Shown here: positions 24,265 through 30,719 of the stretch, piece by piece | How positions within the stretch are numbered: the first letter of the stretch is position 1 | Layout of the letters: each line of letters begins with the position of its first letter | NCBI GenBank assembly: GCA_964630925.1 | Contig: CAZVZK010000049.1 | Span: forward strand, 1-63,888 | Direction of reading: 5' to 3' | Length of the DNA: 63,888 nt | Source: RGDT01 sp964630925 | GTDB taxonomy: Bacteria > Planctomycetota > Planctomycetia > Gemmatales > Gemmataceae | Program-made: the position numbers and the translations under genes | The notes under the pieces: generated by a model | Told to the model about the DNA's origin: nothing | What the model saw: the letters and a program-made list of their open reading frames with translations, nothing else | The model's database searches: none

Positions 24265-24753
24265 ATGGCCCCTTGCTGGTGCTGTGACCGCCGCCTCTCG
24301 CCCGGCCCCTGCTCGTGCGGGGCCGGGTACTGCCTGCGCTGCGGACTGTGCCCAGCCTGCTGCGAGTGCCCGGCTCCCTGGATCGTCGCGCCGGGCGAGG
24401 ACGACGGGTATCTTCTGGGTGGCGACCCGCCGATGGGACACGCGATCAACGACTGCCCGCACTGCGGGATGGAGGTGCTGGTCCCGGCCGGCGCCGCGGG
24501 CCGTCACCGCTGCCCCGGCTGCGGCGGCCTCGTCGTGGTCGCGCCGTCGGGGGGCGGCGCGACGCCGGGCGTCATCCCCCTCCTCTGCCCGCGCTGCGGC
24601 GGCCCCAGGAGGGAGGGGCAGGGGGGGTGCCCGGCCTGCGGCGTGCCCCACGCGGCGTCGCCGCCGAGGTACGCCTGGCGTTCGGTCGCGCTGGGCATCC
24701 TCCTGGGCGTCCTCGGGACGCTCGTCGCCTACCTCCTGACACGGCGGCCCTGA
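24265..24753 (+). CDS. Cys-rich protein B with extra zinc ribbons and a C-terminal TM
   Basis: 162 residues with AGGAAG upstream. Residues 1-50 repeat the block of the protein at 19485 (PCWCCDRRLSPGPCSCGAGY, CLRCGLCPACCECPAPWIV, PGEDDGYL). Two or three zinc ribbons follow: CPHCGMEVLVPAGAAGRHRC PGCG, then CPRCGGPRREGQGGCPACG. A single membrane helix ends the protein (SVALGILLGVLGTLVAYLL) with TRRP behind it. It is therefore predicted to be tail-anchored with the zinc domains in the cytoplasm. Function unknown. Confidence 0.7.
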   Translation: MAPCWCCDRRLSPGPCSCGAGYCLRCGLCPACCECPAPWIVAPGEDDGYLLGGDPPMGHAINDCPHCGMEVLVPAGAAGRHRCPGCGGLVVVAPSGGGATPGVIPLLCPRCGGPRREGQGGCPACGVPHAASPPRYAWRSVALGILLGVLGTLVAYLLTRRP

Positions 24754-25066
24754 CCCGCCGGGCGGCGTGCCCGCCGCCCTTGAGCGGGGAGGGCCGCAGC
24801 GTCGCGGCGTCTCGATGCGATTACCGGCCCAGCGGGTTGAGGCCCGCCGGGGCCGGTCTGTTCAAGCAGCGAAACGATGAGGTCATTCGCCTCCGCCGTC
24901 AGCAGCGCAACGATGCCCCTGGAGATCCTCATTGGCTCCCTCCCCTCCCCACTTCGTGAAGAGCTTCGCGCAGCCGTACAGGATTGACCGACGCAACGCA
25001 GGCCACGGGGACGAAGAGGCCCCGGCTCGCAAGCGAGCCGGGGCCTCCGTTCAAATCAACACGGGA
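24754..25066. other. Intergenic stretch with a doubtful small ORF
   Basis: 313 nt. A 67-codon minus-strand frame (24932 down) begins MRISRGIVALLTAEANDLIV with GGAG three bases before the ATG, but its second half loses protein character. I do not support it as a gene. The terminator-like hairpin of the RRM gene is at the right edge. Confidence 0.35.
25019..25051 (-). terminator. Terminator-like hairpin after the RRM gene
   Basis: A perfect 15-bp stem (GAGGCCCCGGCTCGC against its complement) with a two-base loop, 16 nt past the stop of the RRM gene. No T tract follows, so termination by this hairpin alone is uncertain. Confidence 0.55.
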
Positions 25067-25375
25067 TCAATAGCGGTCGCGGCCGCCGCCCGACCCGCCG
25101 CGGCTGCCGCCGTAGCCGCCGCCGCCGCGGGGCTCGCGGGGCTTGGCCTCGTTGACGGTGAGGGCGCGGCCGCCCACCTGCTTGCCGTTGAGGGCGGCGA
25201 TGGCCTCGGCACCGCCGGAGGACATCTCGACGAAGCCGAAGCCGCGCGAGCGGCCCGTCTCCCGGTCCGTCGTCACCTGGGCCTTGGTCACCACGCCGTG
25301 CGCGGCGAACATCTCGCTGAGGTCGTCGGCGGTCGTGTCGAACGACAGGTTGCCGACGTAGATGTTGTTGCTCAT
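25067..25375 (-). CDS. RNA-binding protein, single RRM with Gly-rich tail
   Basis: 102 residues. RNP2 is IYVGNL (5-10) and RNP1 is RGFGFVEM (about 44-51), so the RRM is complete; the tail is Gly/Arg-rich and ends GGGRDRY. It is the same build as the small Rbp proteins of cyanobacteria and planctomycetes, which bind single-stranded RNA and often rise in the cold. RRM proteins are normally chromosomal; one inside a mobile element may modify host mRNA or be a captured gene. A perfect TATAAT lies about 220 nt upstream, giving a long leader. Confidence 0.9.
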   Translation of the reverse strand: MSNNIYVGNLSFDTTADDLSEMFAAHGVVTKAQVTTDRETGRSRGFGFVEMSSGGAEAIAALNGKQVGGRALTVNEAKPREPRGGGGYGGSRGGSGGGRDRY

Positions 25376-25738
25376 GGAACTTCCTCTGGGCCTCGCGGGC
25401 CCTGTGAAAAGACGCGGACGGCGACCAAGGCGCGCCGGGCGGCGCGTCTGGCGGCCTTCAGTCTGCGATCAGGCTTGGCGTTCTCGGGGACCTGCGAGGC
25501 AGTGGAAGTGTCGAGCAGTCGTCCGGGGAATGCGAAGAGCAATGCGGCAGTCTCGTCCGTCCTTGTACGGGGGGCGTTGTGCCCGCCCGTCCCTTGATTA
25601 TACCGACCGGCCTGGGAAAAGAGATGCCAATCGCGTGTTTGCGGAAAAGGCCCCTTCCACACTGCGGTGGAAAAGGGCGGCGCAGGAGTGCGGCTCGGTG
25701 CGAGGGCGTCCGTGACCATCGCGTGGCGGGCGGAACTC
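25376..25738 (-). other. Long leader and promoter region of the RRM gene
   Basis: 363 nt with no supported gene. If the TATAAT at 25597-25602 is used, the RRM mRNA has a leader of about 210 nt, a feature linked to cold or autoregulation in other RRM genes. Confidence 0.4.
25597..25602 (-). promoter_or_regulatory. Candidate -10 box of the RRM gene
   Basis: TATAAT on the minus strand, exact consensus. No good TTGACA at 16-18 bases; TTGGCA is 22 bases upstream, too far for a normal spacer. Support is the perfect hexamer in GC-rich DNA. Confidence 0.45.
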
Positions 25739-26032
25739 TCAGCCGGCGGCCCTGGCCGGCAGCGCCGGCACCGCCACGGCCCGCGCGAACGGCGATTGCC
25801 TGCCCTTGCCGCCCTTGGCCTTCCCGGCGGCGTAACCCGACCCCGCCCTGGCCAGCGCCTCGGCCTCGGCCTCGTGGGGGATGCGGGCTTTGACCAGGAC
25901 GTGGTGTCCGGGCCTCTCCCTCTCCATCGCGTCCCACTCGCCCTGCTCGCAGACGGCGTTCACCTCGCCCGGCTTCCCGTGGATGGTCACCTTGTAGACC
26001 ACCCACGCCACGGCCCGCATCGTCGTCCTCAT
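25739..26032 (-). CDS. Hypothetical protein
   Basis: 97 residues from ATG 26032, preceded by GGAGG at seven bases. The first 60 residues are a compact strand-rich domain (AVAWVVYKVTIHGKPGEVNAVCEQGEWD, then GHHVLVKARIPHEAEAEALAR). The tail is Lys/Gly/Ala-rich (GKAKGGKGRQ). No family recognised. Small, well started and coding-like, so probably real. Confidence 0.6.
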   Translation of the reverse strand: MRTTMRAVAWVVYKVTIHGKPGEVNAVCEQGEWDAMERERPGHHVLVKARIPHEAEAEALARAGSGYAAGKAKGGKGRQSPFARAVAVPALPARAAG

Positions 26033-26260
26033 TCCGAGGCCTCCGCAAGGGGCGCAGGGTATATCATACCACACCCGTGGACGATTCTGCCTGGAGGGGG
26101 GGTAACTGGTAGCTGGCGCCCGGCCGCTTCATTGTTGGCCGTGGCAGGGCCCACCCCCCTACATTCCGCATATCGCCTTGAGACATTTCCGGTGAATTGC
26201 ACTGACCCGGCCACACGCGACAAGCGTTGTCCGTACCCGCAGCCATTCCACTGCCCCGCT

Positions 26261-26425
26261 TCATTGCCAACACCACGGCCCGATGTGCCCAATAGGTGAT
26301 CCCACCACTCGCACCGCTTCTCTTTCGGCGATGGTATAGCGCGGCTGCCAGTCCGGCACGTCGTCCAGATTGAACAGGGATGCGATGTCCTGGCCCGTCG
26401 GGAGGAGGGTGAAGCGGCCGCACAT
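26261..26425 (-). pseudogene. N-terminal fragment of SRAP (SOS response-associated peptidase)
   Basis: 54 codons then stop. It starts MCGRFTLLPTGQDIASLFNL and continues QPRYTIAEREAVRVVG, matching the SRAP start with catalytic Cys2 and the PRYNIAP..VPVV segment. After residue 42 it diverges. SRAP proteins crosslink to abasic sites in single-stranded DNA through Cys2. The C-terminal part is found at 22346-22522. Confidence 0.75.
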
Positions 26426-26584
26426 GGTGTCCTCTCGATGAGGCTGGCTGTCGCCCTCATCGGCAGATGGCCGTCCTGGCTTGATGGCATCGATAGAAAA
26501 GTCAACAGGGCAGGATCACCTCGGCCTGCCCTGCTGGCTTTTCCGCCCGCCGGTCACCTTCGTCTCGCTGTCCGGGGCACGACG

Positions 26585-26616
26585 GGGGCTCGCCGTTTTG
26601 TGTGCCCGGCGAGGCC
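26585..26616 (-). terminator. Hairpin after the integrase
   Basis: Stem GGGCTCGCCG against CGGCGAGGCCC, immediately after the integrase stop on the minus strand. No T tract after it on that strand. A better-paired copy is at 22770-22800. Confidence 0.45.
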
Positions 26617-26624
26617 CTCTCACG

Positions 26625-28004
26625 TCATCCGATGCGGCGGGCCACCTCCGCCGCCTTCTCTGCCTGAAGCTTGCTGTAGTGCTCGGTCATCAGGGGCGTG
26701 GCGTGACCGAGGGCGGCCTGCGCCCCGTCCAGGCCGGCGGCGGCCCTCGCCCGCGCCCCGTGGAGGTGACGCAGTTGGTGGGCGTGCCAGGGCGGCATGC
26801 CCGCGGCCTCGCACGCCTTCGCGATGTCGGCGCACACACGCGACGCCGTGAAGAACGTCAGCGGCTTCTTCAGCGGGCTCTTCTTCTTGCGGCACACCTG
26901 AGACGGCGGCACCTTCGACCGCCGACGGGCCCGCATCGCCGCGTGGATCTCCGCCCGCTGCTCCTTGGGGGAGAAGAGCGGCGCGTCCGCCGGGTGGCAC
27001 TCGACGCGCCGCCACGGGCCGCAGATGGCGGCCTCGTCCATCCTGTCGAGGCAGGGGCCACAGAGGCACCCGTCGCGTGAGCCCAGCAACGGGGGCCTGC
27101 CCTCGGCCCCGCACTCGGGGCACCGGATGCGGATGAACTCTCGCAGCACGTCCTGGGCCCTGGGGCCGACGGCGACCACGCGCGGCTTGTCGCGCCACGC
27201 GGTCTTGTGATGCGAGGGCCGGTAGAGCCACACGTCCCCTGAGCGATCCACCTCCGCCAGAGTCAGACGCGCCCCCTCGCCGCACCGCGCGCCGGTGTGG
27301 AGCAGGAACCGCACAAGCCCGGAGGCGTGCGGCCCGAGGTGCGGGATCGTCTTCTCCACGTCTGCCGGCGCGGCCGGCCCGACAGCCGGGGTCTCCCTCG
27401 CGGCGCTCCTACCCGCCTTGAGGCCCTCGACGGAGCGGAGAGCCTCCCAGACGGACGGGGGCACCAGTTCCTCGCTGACCGCCCAGCCGAACATCGCCTT
27501 GATGCGCCCGACGCGCTGGTTCACCGTCTTGCGGGCGAGCGGCCTGTGTTCGCCGTACTCAGGGTGGACGTACCCCTTCGCCATCAGTTCCCTCACCGCC
27601 TTCAGTTTCAGCGGCGAGAACTCCGCGGCGGGCGTCCGGCCGTAGAGGTGGCGTAGGGGGCGGAGCGAGTACGCGAAATTGTCCCGCTCCAGGGTGGCCT
27701 TGCCGTCGAGACCGACGAAATGGGGGAGGACGTGCCGCACCCAGAACGCCGCCATCACCTCCTCGACGGTGCGGGCCGGCGTGCCCCCCTTCTCAGGGGC
27801 CTTCTTGCCGGGCAGGCCCTCCGGGCGGCCCGCCGCCAGCCACTCGGAGATGGCCGTGTCGTACTCCCGCTTCACCTCCGGCGGGGCCTCCCTCAGCCCC
27901 TCCGGCCACTTGCCGAAATACCTGTCCACGCCGCCGATCCGCGCGATACCGCGTCCGGTGGCCTTGTGCCTGCTCAGGCCCGGGATGCCCTTCTTGCGCG
28001 CCAT
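26625..28004 (-). CDS. Tyrosine recombinase (integrase) with a Cys-rich insertion
   Basis: 459 residues. The SAM-like core-binding region is about 80-180. Catalytic residues are all present: R240 (HTGARCGEG), K267 (SHHKTAW), H409 and R412 (HQLRH), H434 (LGHATP) and Tyr443 (EHYSK). Between K267 and H409 there is an insertion with CPEC (295-298) and CLCGPC (313-318), a possible zinc ribbon, followed by the basic segment RARRRSKVPPSQVCRKKK. It is next to the intact tRNA-Cys and should catalyse integration at its 3' end. An inverted CTCAGTA pair lies 24-40 nt upstream of the start, so the enzyme may repress its own gene. Confidence 0.93.
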   Translation of the reverse strand: MARKKGIPGLSRHKATGRGIARIGGVDRYFGKWPEGLREAPPEVKREYDTAISEWLAAGRPEGLPGKKAPEKGGTPARTVEEVMAAFWVRHVLPHFVGLDGKATLERDNFAYSLRPLRHLYGRTPAAEFSPLKLKAVRELMAKGYVHPEYGEHRPLARKTVNQRVGRIKAMFGWAVSEELVPPSVWEALRSVEGLKAGRSAARETPAVGPAAPADVEKTIPHLGPHASGLVRFLLHTGARCGEGARLTLAEVDRSGDVWLYRPSHHKTAWRDKPRVVAVGPRAQDVLREFIRIRCPECGAEGRPPLLGSRDGCLCGPCLDRMDEAAICGPWRRVECHPADAPLFSPKEQRAEIHAAMRARRRSKVPPSQVCRKKKSPLKKPLTFFTASRVCADIAKACEAAGMPPWHAHQLRHLHGARARAAAGLDGAQAALGHATPLMTEHYSKLQAEKAAEVARRIG

Positions 28005-28027
28005 GGGAGAAAGCTCCGCGGCAAATC

Positions 28028-28044
28028 CTCAGTAAGTTACTGAG
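28028..28044. promoter_or_regulatory. Putative integrase arm site/operator, right end
   Basis: CTCAGTA-agt-TACTGAG, a perfect dyad, between the integrase start and the tRNA. The two half-sites are 10 bp apart, the same spacing as the direct pair at 1265-1281. Confidence 0.5.
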
Positions 28045-28111
28045 GAGTTGGCCCTCGGGACCGTCTCCATCCGCACGCGGGATGGGTGGCTGTATCTCCA
28101 GCCCAGTCAGG

Positions 28112-28128
28112 GGGTTAGTGCCTAACCC
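28112..28128. repeat. Short perfect inverted repeat beside the att core
   Basis: GGGTTAG-tgc-CTAACCC, 7 nt from the 3' end of the tRNA. It could be a core-proximal protein site or a small hairpin ending the tRNA transcript. Confidence 0.45.
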
Positions 28129-28134
28129 ATTATA

Positions 28135-28182
28135 GAGGCCCCTCCCGGATTTGAACCGGGGCATGACGGATTTGCAATCCGT
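28135..28182 (-). repeat. Right attachment repeat within tRNA-Cys
   Basis: Identical over 48 nt to 1084-1131. It runs from one base beyond the tRNA 3' end into the anticodon stem; the crossover lies somewhere within it. Confidence 0.9.
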
Positions 28183-28207
28183 TGCCTTTCCGCTTGGCTA
28201 AGGGGCC
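28136..28207 (-). tRNA. tRNA-Cys (GCA)
   Basis: 72 nt on the minus strand. Acceptor GGCCCCT pairs with AGGGGCC; discriminator U is the normal cysteine identity base. The anticodon stem ACGGA/TCCGT holds the loop TTGCAAA with GCA. The T arm has GGTTCAAATC. No encoded CCA. Its 3' part is supplied by the integrated element. Confidence 0.95.
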
Positions 28208-28346
28208 GACACACCGAGTATCGGCACCCCGCCCCGCGCGGCTTGACCCCTTCCGTGTACAATACCGGTGGCCCCCCGGCGGCGTGTCCTGGACGTGAAG
28301 ACACGCGGGCCGCATACCCCACGGATACATGGCGAGGGCCGTGCCG

Positions 28347-28736
28347 ATGTCGAACATCCCGTCGCGCCTCGCCGCCGTCGCCATGCAACGCTGCCCCGCC
28401 TGCCTGCGCGGCCCGATCTTCAAGAACCTCCTCGCCACCCACGAGCGCTGCCCCGCCTGCGGCGTCCTCTTCGAGCGCGAGGAGGGCTACTTCCTCGGCG
28501 CCATGTACGTCAGCTACGCCCTCGGCGGCGTCCTCGTCGCCGCCGCCTATTTCGCCGTCACCGCCCTCTGGCCACACGTCCCGCCGTTCACCCTCTGCCT
28601 CTACATCTTCCTCGCCTACCTCCCGCTCATGCCGCTGCTGCACCGCTACGCCCGCACCATCTGGATGCACTTCGACTGGCTCGTCTGCCCCAACGACACC
28701 GCCGCCGGCTCTTACCAGAAGAGCCGCCCCCGCTGA
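28347..28736 (+). CDS. DUF983 family membrane protein
   Basis: 129 residues from ATG 28347, which has GAGGG eight bases upstream; an ATG six codons earlier lacks one. The pattern CPACLRGPIFKNLLATHERC PACG is the DUF983 zinc-ribbon start, followed by FEREEGYFLGAMYVSYALGG and two membrane helices (LVAAAYFAVTALW, FTLCLYIFLAYLPLMPLL). The family is widespread in alphaproteobacteria and planctomycetes; its function is unknown. First chromosomal gene right of the element. Confidence 0.85.
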   Translation: MSNIPSRLAAVAMQRCPACLRGPIFKNLLATHERCPACGVLFEREEGYFLGAMYVSYALGGVLVAAAYFAVTALWPHVPPFTLCLYIFLAYLPLMPLLHRYARTIWMHFDWLVCPNDTAAGSYQKSRPR

Positions 28737-28768
28737 CACACGCCCCCCGCACCCCTATCCTGTACCCC

Positions 28769-29596
28769 ATGATCTGGTTCGCGTGCAAGTCCTGCGGCAA
28801 GAAGCACTCCCGGCCCGACGCCGAGGCCGGGGCCATGGTCTTCTGCCAATGCGGGCGCGGCAACCGCGTCCCGTTCTCCAGCACGGCGGCCCCCGACCTC
28901 GACATCCCCGAGGTCCTCCCGGCCCCGAGGGCCATCCCCGTCCCCGCCGCCGTCCCGGTGCCCGTCCCGATCCCGGTCCCGGTGCCGTCGGCGCGGCCGG
29001 CCCCGCGCGCCGTCCCCGTGGCGGTCCCCGTGGACGAGTCGCATCCGGCGACCACCCTCCTGCCGCCCTCCGAGCCGCCCCTGCCCTACCGCAAGACGCC
29101 GCGGCGCTACCGCAAGGTCGATCCGCACGCCTGCTGGCACCACGAGGAGCTGCCCGCCGGCGGCACCTGCGCCGCCTGCCGCCTCCCCTTCTGCATCGAC
29201 TGCCTCGTCGAGCTGAACGGCGCCCAGCTCTGCGGGCCGTGCAAGAACTTCCGCGCCGCCGCCGCCGGCCAGCCGGTCCGCGTCCTGCCGCTGGCCTCCG
29301 CCGCCCTCGTCTGCTCCCTCGTCGCCGCCCCCGTCGCCGCCCTGCTGTCCATCGCCGGGGCCGGCATCTTCCACTCCGAGGGCTCCACCGGCGGCGCCGT
29401 CCTCATGTGCGTCCTCGCCATGCTCCTGCTCGGCGCCTCCCTGACCGCGTCGATCCTGGCCGTCCGCCGCCTGGAGGCCGAGTCGCGTGTGGGCGGCCGC
29501 GGCCTGGCCGCCGGCGGGCTGTGCGTGTCGCTCGCCGGCCTGGCGTGGTGCCTGTGCGTCCTCGCCGTCGTCATCGGCCGCGGCGCCGCGAGGTGA
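28769..29596 (+). CDS. Zinc-binding membrane protein (zinc ribbon, B-box-like, TM)
   Basis: 275 residues. The N-terminus is a zinc ribbon (FACKSCGKKHSRP..FCQCG). A Pro/Val-rich linker follows. A B-box-like cluster comes next (CWHHEELPAGGTCAACRLPF, CIDC, then CGPCKN, about 125-165). The C-terminal half has three membrane helices (ASAALVCSLVAAPVAALLS, GGAVLMCVLAMLLLGASL, GLAAGGLCVSLAGLAWCLCV), as in DUF4190-type proteins. It is followed six bases later by a related gene. Function unknown; likely an inner-membrane protein with cytoplasmic zinc domains. Confidence 0.75.
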   Translation: MIWFACKSCGKKHSRPDAEAGAMVFCQCGRGNRVPFSSTAAPDLDIPEVLPAPRAIPVPAAVPVPVPIPVPVPSARPAPRAVPVAVPVDESHPATTLLPPSEPPLPYRKTPRRYRKVDPHACWHHEELPAGGTCAACRLPFCIDCLVELNGAQLCGPCKNFRAAAAGQPVRVLPLASAALVCSLVAAPVAALLSIAGAGIFHSEGSTGGAVLMCVLAMLLLGASLTASILAVRRLEAESRVGGRGLAAGGLCVSLAGLAWCLCVLAVVIGRGAAR

Positions 29597-29602
29597 CACC
29601 CC

Positions 29603-30205
29603 ATGGCACGCTGCGACTCCTGCGACTACCCCATCCCCGACGACCGCGACAGGGCCGGCGCCCGCTGCACCTCGTGCCACGCGCCGCTCTACGAGCCGCC
29701 CACGCGCGTCGCCCGCCCGGCCAAGCCCGACGAGCCCGTCTGCGCCCGGCACGTCGGCCTGGAGAGCGTCGGCATGTGCGCGCGGTGCAAGCAGCACCTG
29801 TGCGAGACGTGCCGCACCCGCTGGCGCACCCAGATCCTGTGCGCCGGCTGCGTCGAGCGCGCGTTCAGCGGCGGCGAGGCCAGCCCCGCCGAGGCCCAGG
29901 CGTCCTCGCGGCAGTCCCTGGCCGCCGCCTGCTTCGCGGGGGGGGCCTGGGCCGGCGGCGCGCTGGCCGCCGCCCTGATGTCGCGTGCCCCGGCCGCCGG
30001 GGAATCGGCCCCCATCTTCCTGCTGGCCTCCATCGTGCTGATGGGCCTGTTCGCACTGCCCGCCGCCGTGGCGATGGGGCAGGCCGCCGCCGCCCTGCGC
30101 GGGCGCACGGAGCAGCCCGCCCTCGCCACGGCGGGCTTCGTCCTGGGCGGGCTGTACGTCGCCGCCCTGATCGGGATGGGCGGGCTGGCGTTGTGGCAGG
30201 GGTGA
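29603..30205 (+). CDS. Zinc-binding membrane protein, shorter relative
   Basis: 200 residues. A zinc ribbon at the start (CDSCDYPIPDDRDRAGARCTSC) and a B-box-like cluster (CARHVGLESVGMCARCKQHL CETC..CAGC, about 49-85) precede three membrane helices (LAAACFAGGAWAGGALAAAL, PIFLLASIVLMGLFALPAAV, LATAGFVLGGLYVAALIGMG). Domain order equals that of the gene six bases upstream, so the two probably arose by duplication and work together. Function unknown. Confidence 0.75.
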   Translation: MARCDSCDYPIPDDRDRAGARCTSCHAPLYEPPTRVARPAKPDEPVCARHVGLESVGMCARCKQHLCETCRTRWRTQILCAGCVERAFSGGEASPAEAQASSRQSLAAACFAGGAWAGGALAAALMSRAPAAGESAPIFLLASIVLMGLFALPAAVAMGQAAAALRGRTEQPALATAGFVLGGLYVAALIGMGGLALWQG

Positions 30206-30301
30206 CCTCACCACCCACCCACCCCCGGCTTCGGCCGACGCCGACAGGCCGCGCGTCAAGGCCGACGCCGTGCGCCGACTCGCCGAGGCGGAGATCCCGA
30301 C

Positions 30302-30607
30302 GTGAGGCGCTACCTGCCGAGGGAGATGATCGAGGCGTACATGCCTCTGGACGGCCCCCTGATCCAGTCGGACCAGAACCTACTCGTCAAGAAGGAGTAC
30401 ACCGTCGTGCTCAAGATCGGTGAGACGACTTTCGAGCGTGCCCAACGGGCGATGTTGCAGAAGCAACTGGAGAAGCGGTTCGGCCCACTGGATCCGGCGG
30501 CGCGGGCCCGGCTCCAGGCGTGGCCCCACGACAAGCTGGAGGAACTGGGGGTCGCGCTCCTCTCGGCGAAATCCCTGGCGGAGCTGGGCCTCGCTGGCCC
30601 CGCCTGA
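30302..30607 (+). CDS. DUF4351-domain protein, truncated
   Basis: 101 residues from GTG. The last 55 (RAMLQKQLEKRFGPLDPAAR, ARLQAWPHDKLEELGVALLS, AKSLAELGL) match DUF4351, normally the C-terminal end of Rpn/PD-(D/E)xK transposase-like proteins about 300 residues long. Here the nuclease part is absent, so this is probably a shortened remnant; the N-terminal 45 residues are not recognised. Confidence 0.6.
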   Translation: MRRYLPREMIEAYMPLDGPLIQSDQNLLVKKEYTVVLKIGETTFERAQRAMLQKQLEKRFGPLDPAARARLQAWPHDKLEELGVALLSAKSLAELGLAGPA

Positions 30608-30668
30608 ACCGGGCCGTTGAAGACAGACGCACACCTCCCCGCCGCCACTTTTCGATACTCTGATGTTT

Positions 30669-30694
30669 CCCCCTCTCCGATGCGGGAGAGGGGG
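30669..30694. repeat. Palindromic repeat, CCCTCTCC family
   Basis: CCCCCTCTCC-gatgc-GGGAGAGGGGG stem-loop in the leader of purL. Related stems occur at 44061-44094 and 44187-44218. Confidence 0.6.
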
Positions 30695-30719
30695 TTGGGG
30701 TGGGGTAAAGGGCTCCGTC

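Larger units (their letters stand above)
1084..28182. mobile_element. Integrative element in tRNA-Cys
   Basis: The element is bounded by a perfect 48-nt direct repeat (1084-1131 and 28135-28182) equal to the 3' part of tRNA-Cys. The tyrosine recombinase gene is next to the intact tRNA, and CTCAGTA motifs lie inside both ends. This is the classic layout of tRNA-targeting integrative elements: the incoming element restores the tRNA and leaves a 3' tRNA fragment at its far end. Contents are a restriction-modification pair, a membrane/PEP-synthase-like cassette, a primase-polymerase, a DnaE polymerase and many small unknown genes. No relaxase, coupling protein, type IV secretion, capsid or tail genes were recognised, so how it transfers is unknown. 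Confidence 0.88.

Noticed and set aside
24729..24932. 67-codon minus-strand gene
   Set aside because: A reasonable start, but the second half looks non-coding and it overlaps the end of the opposite gene.
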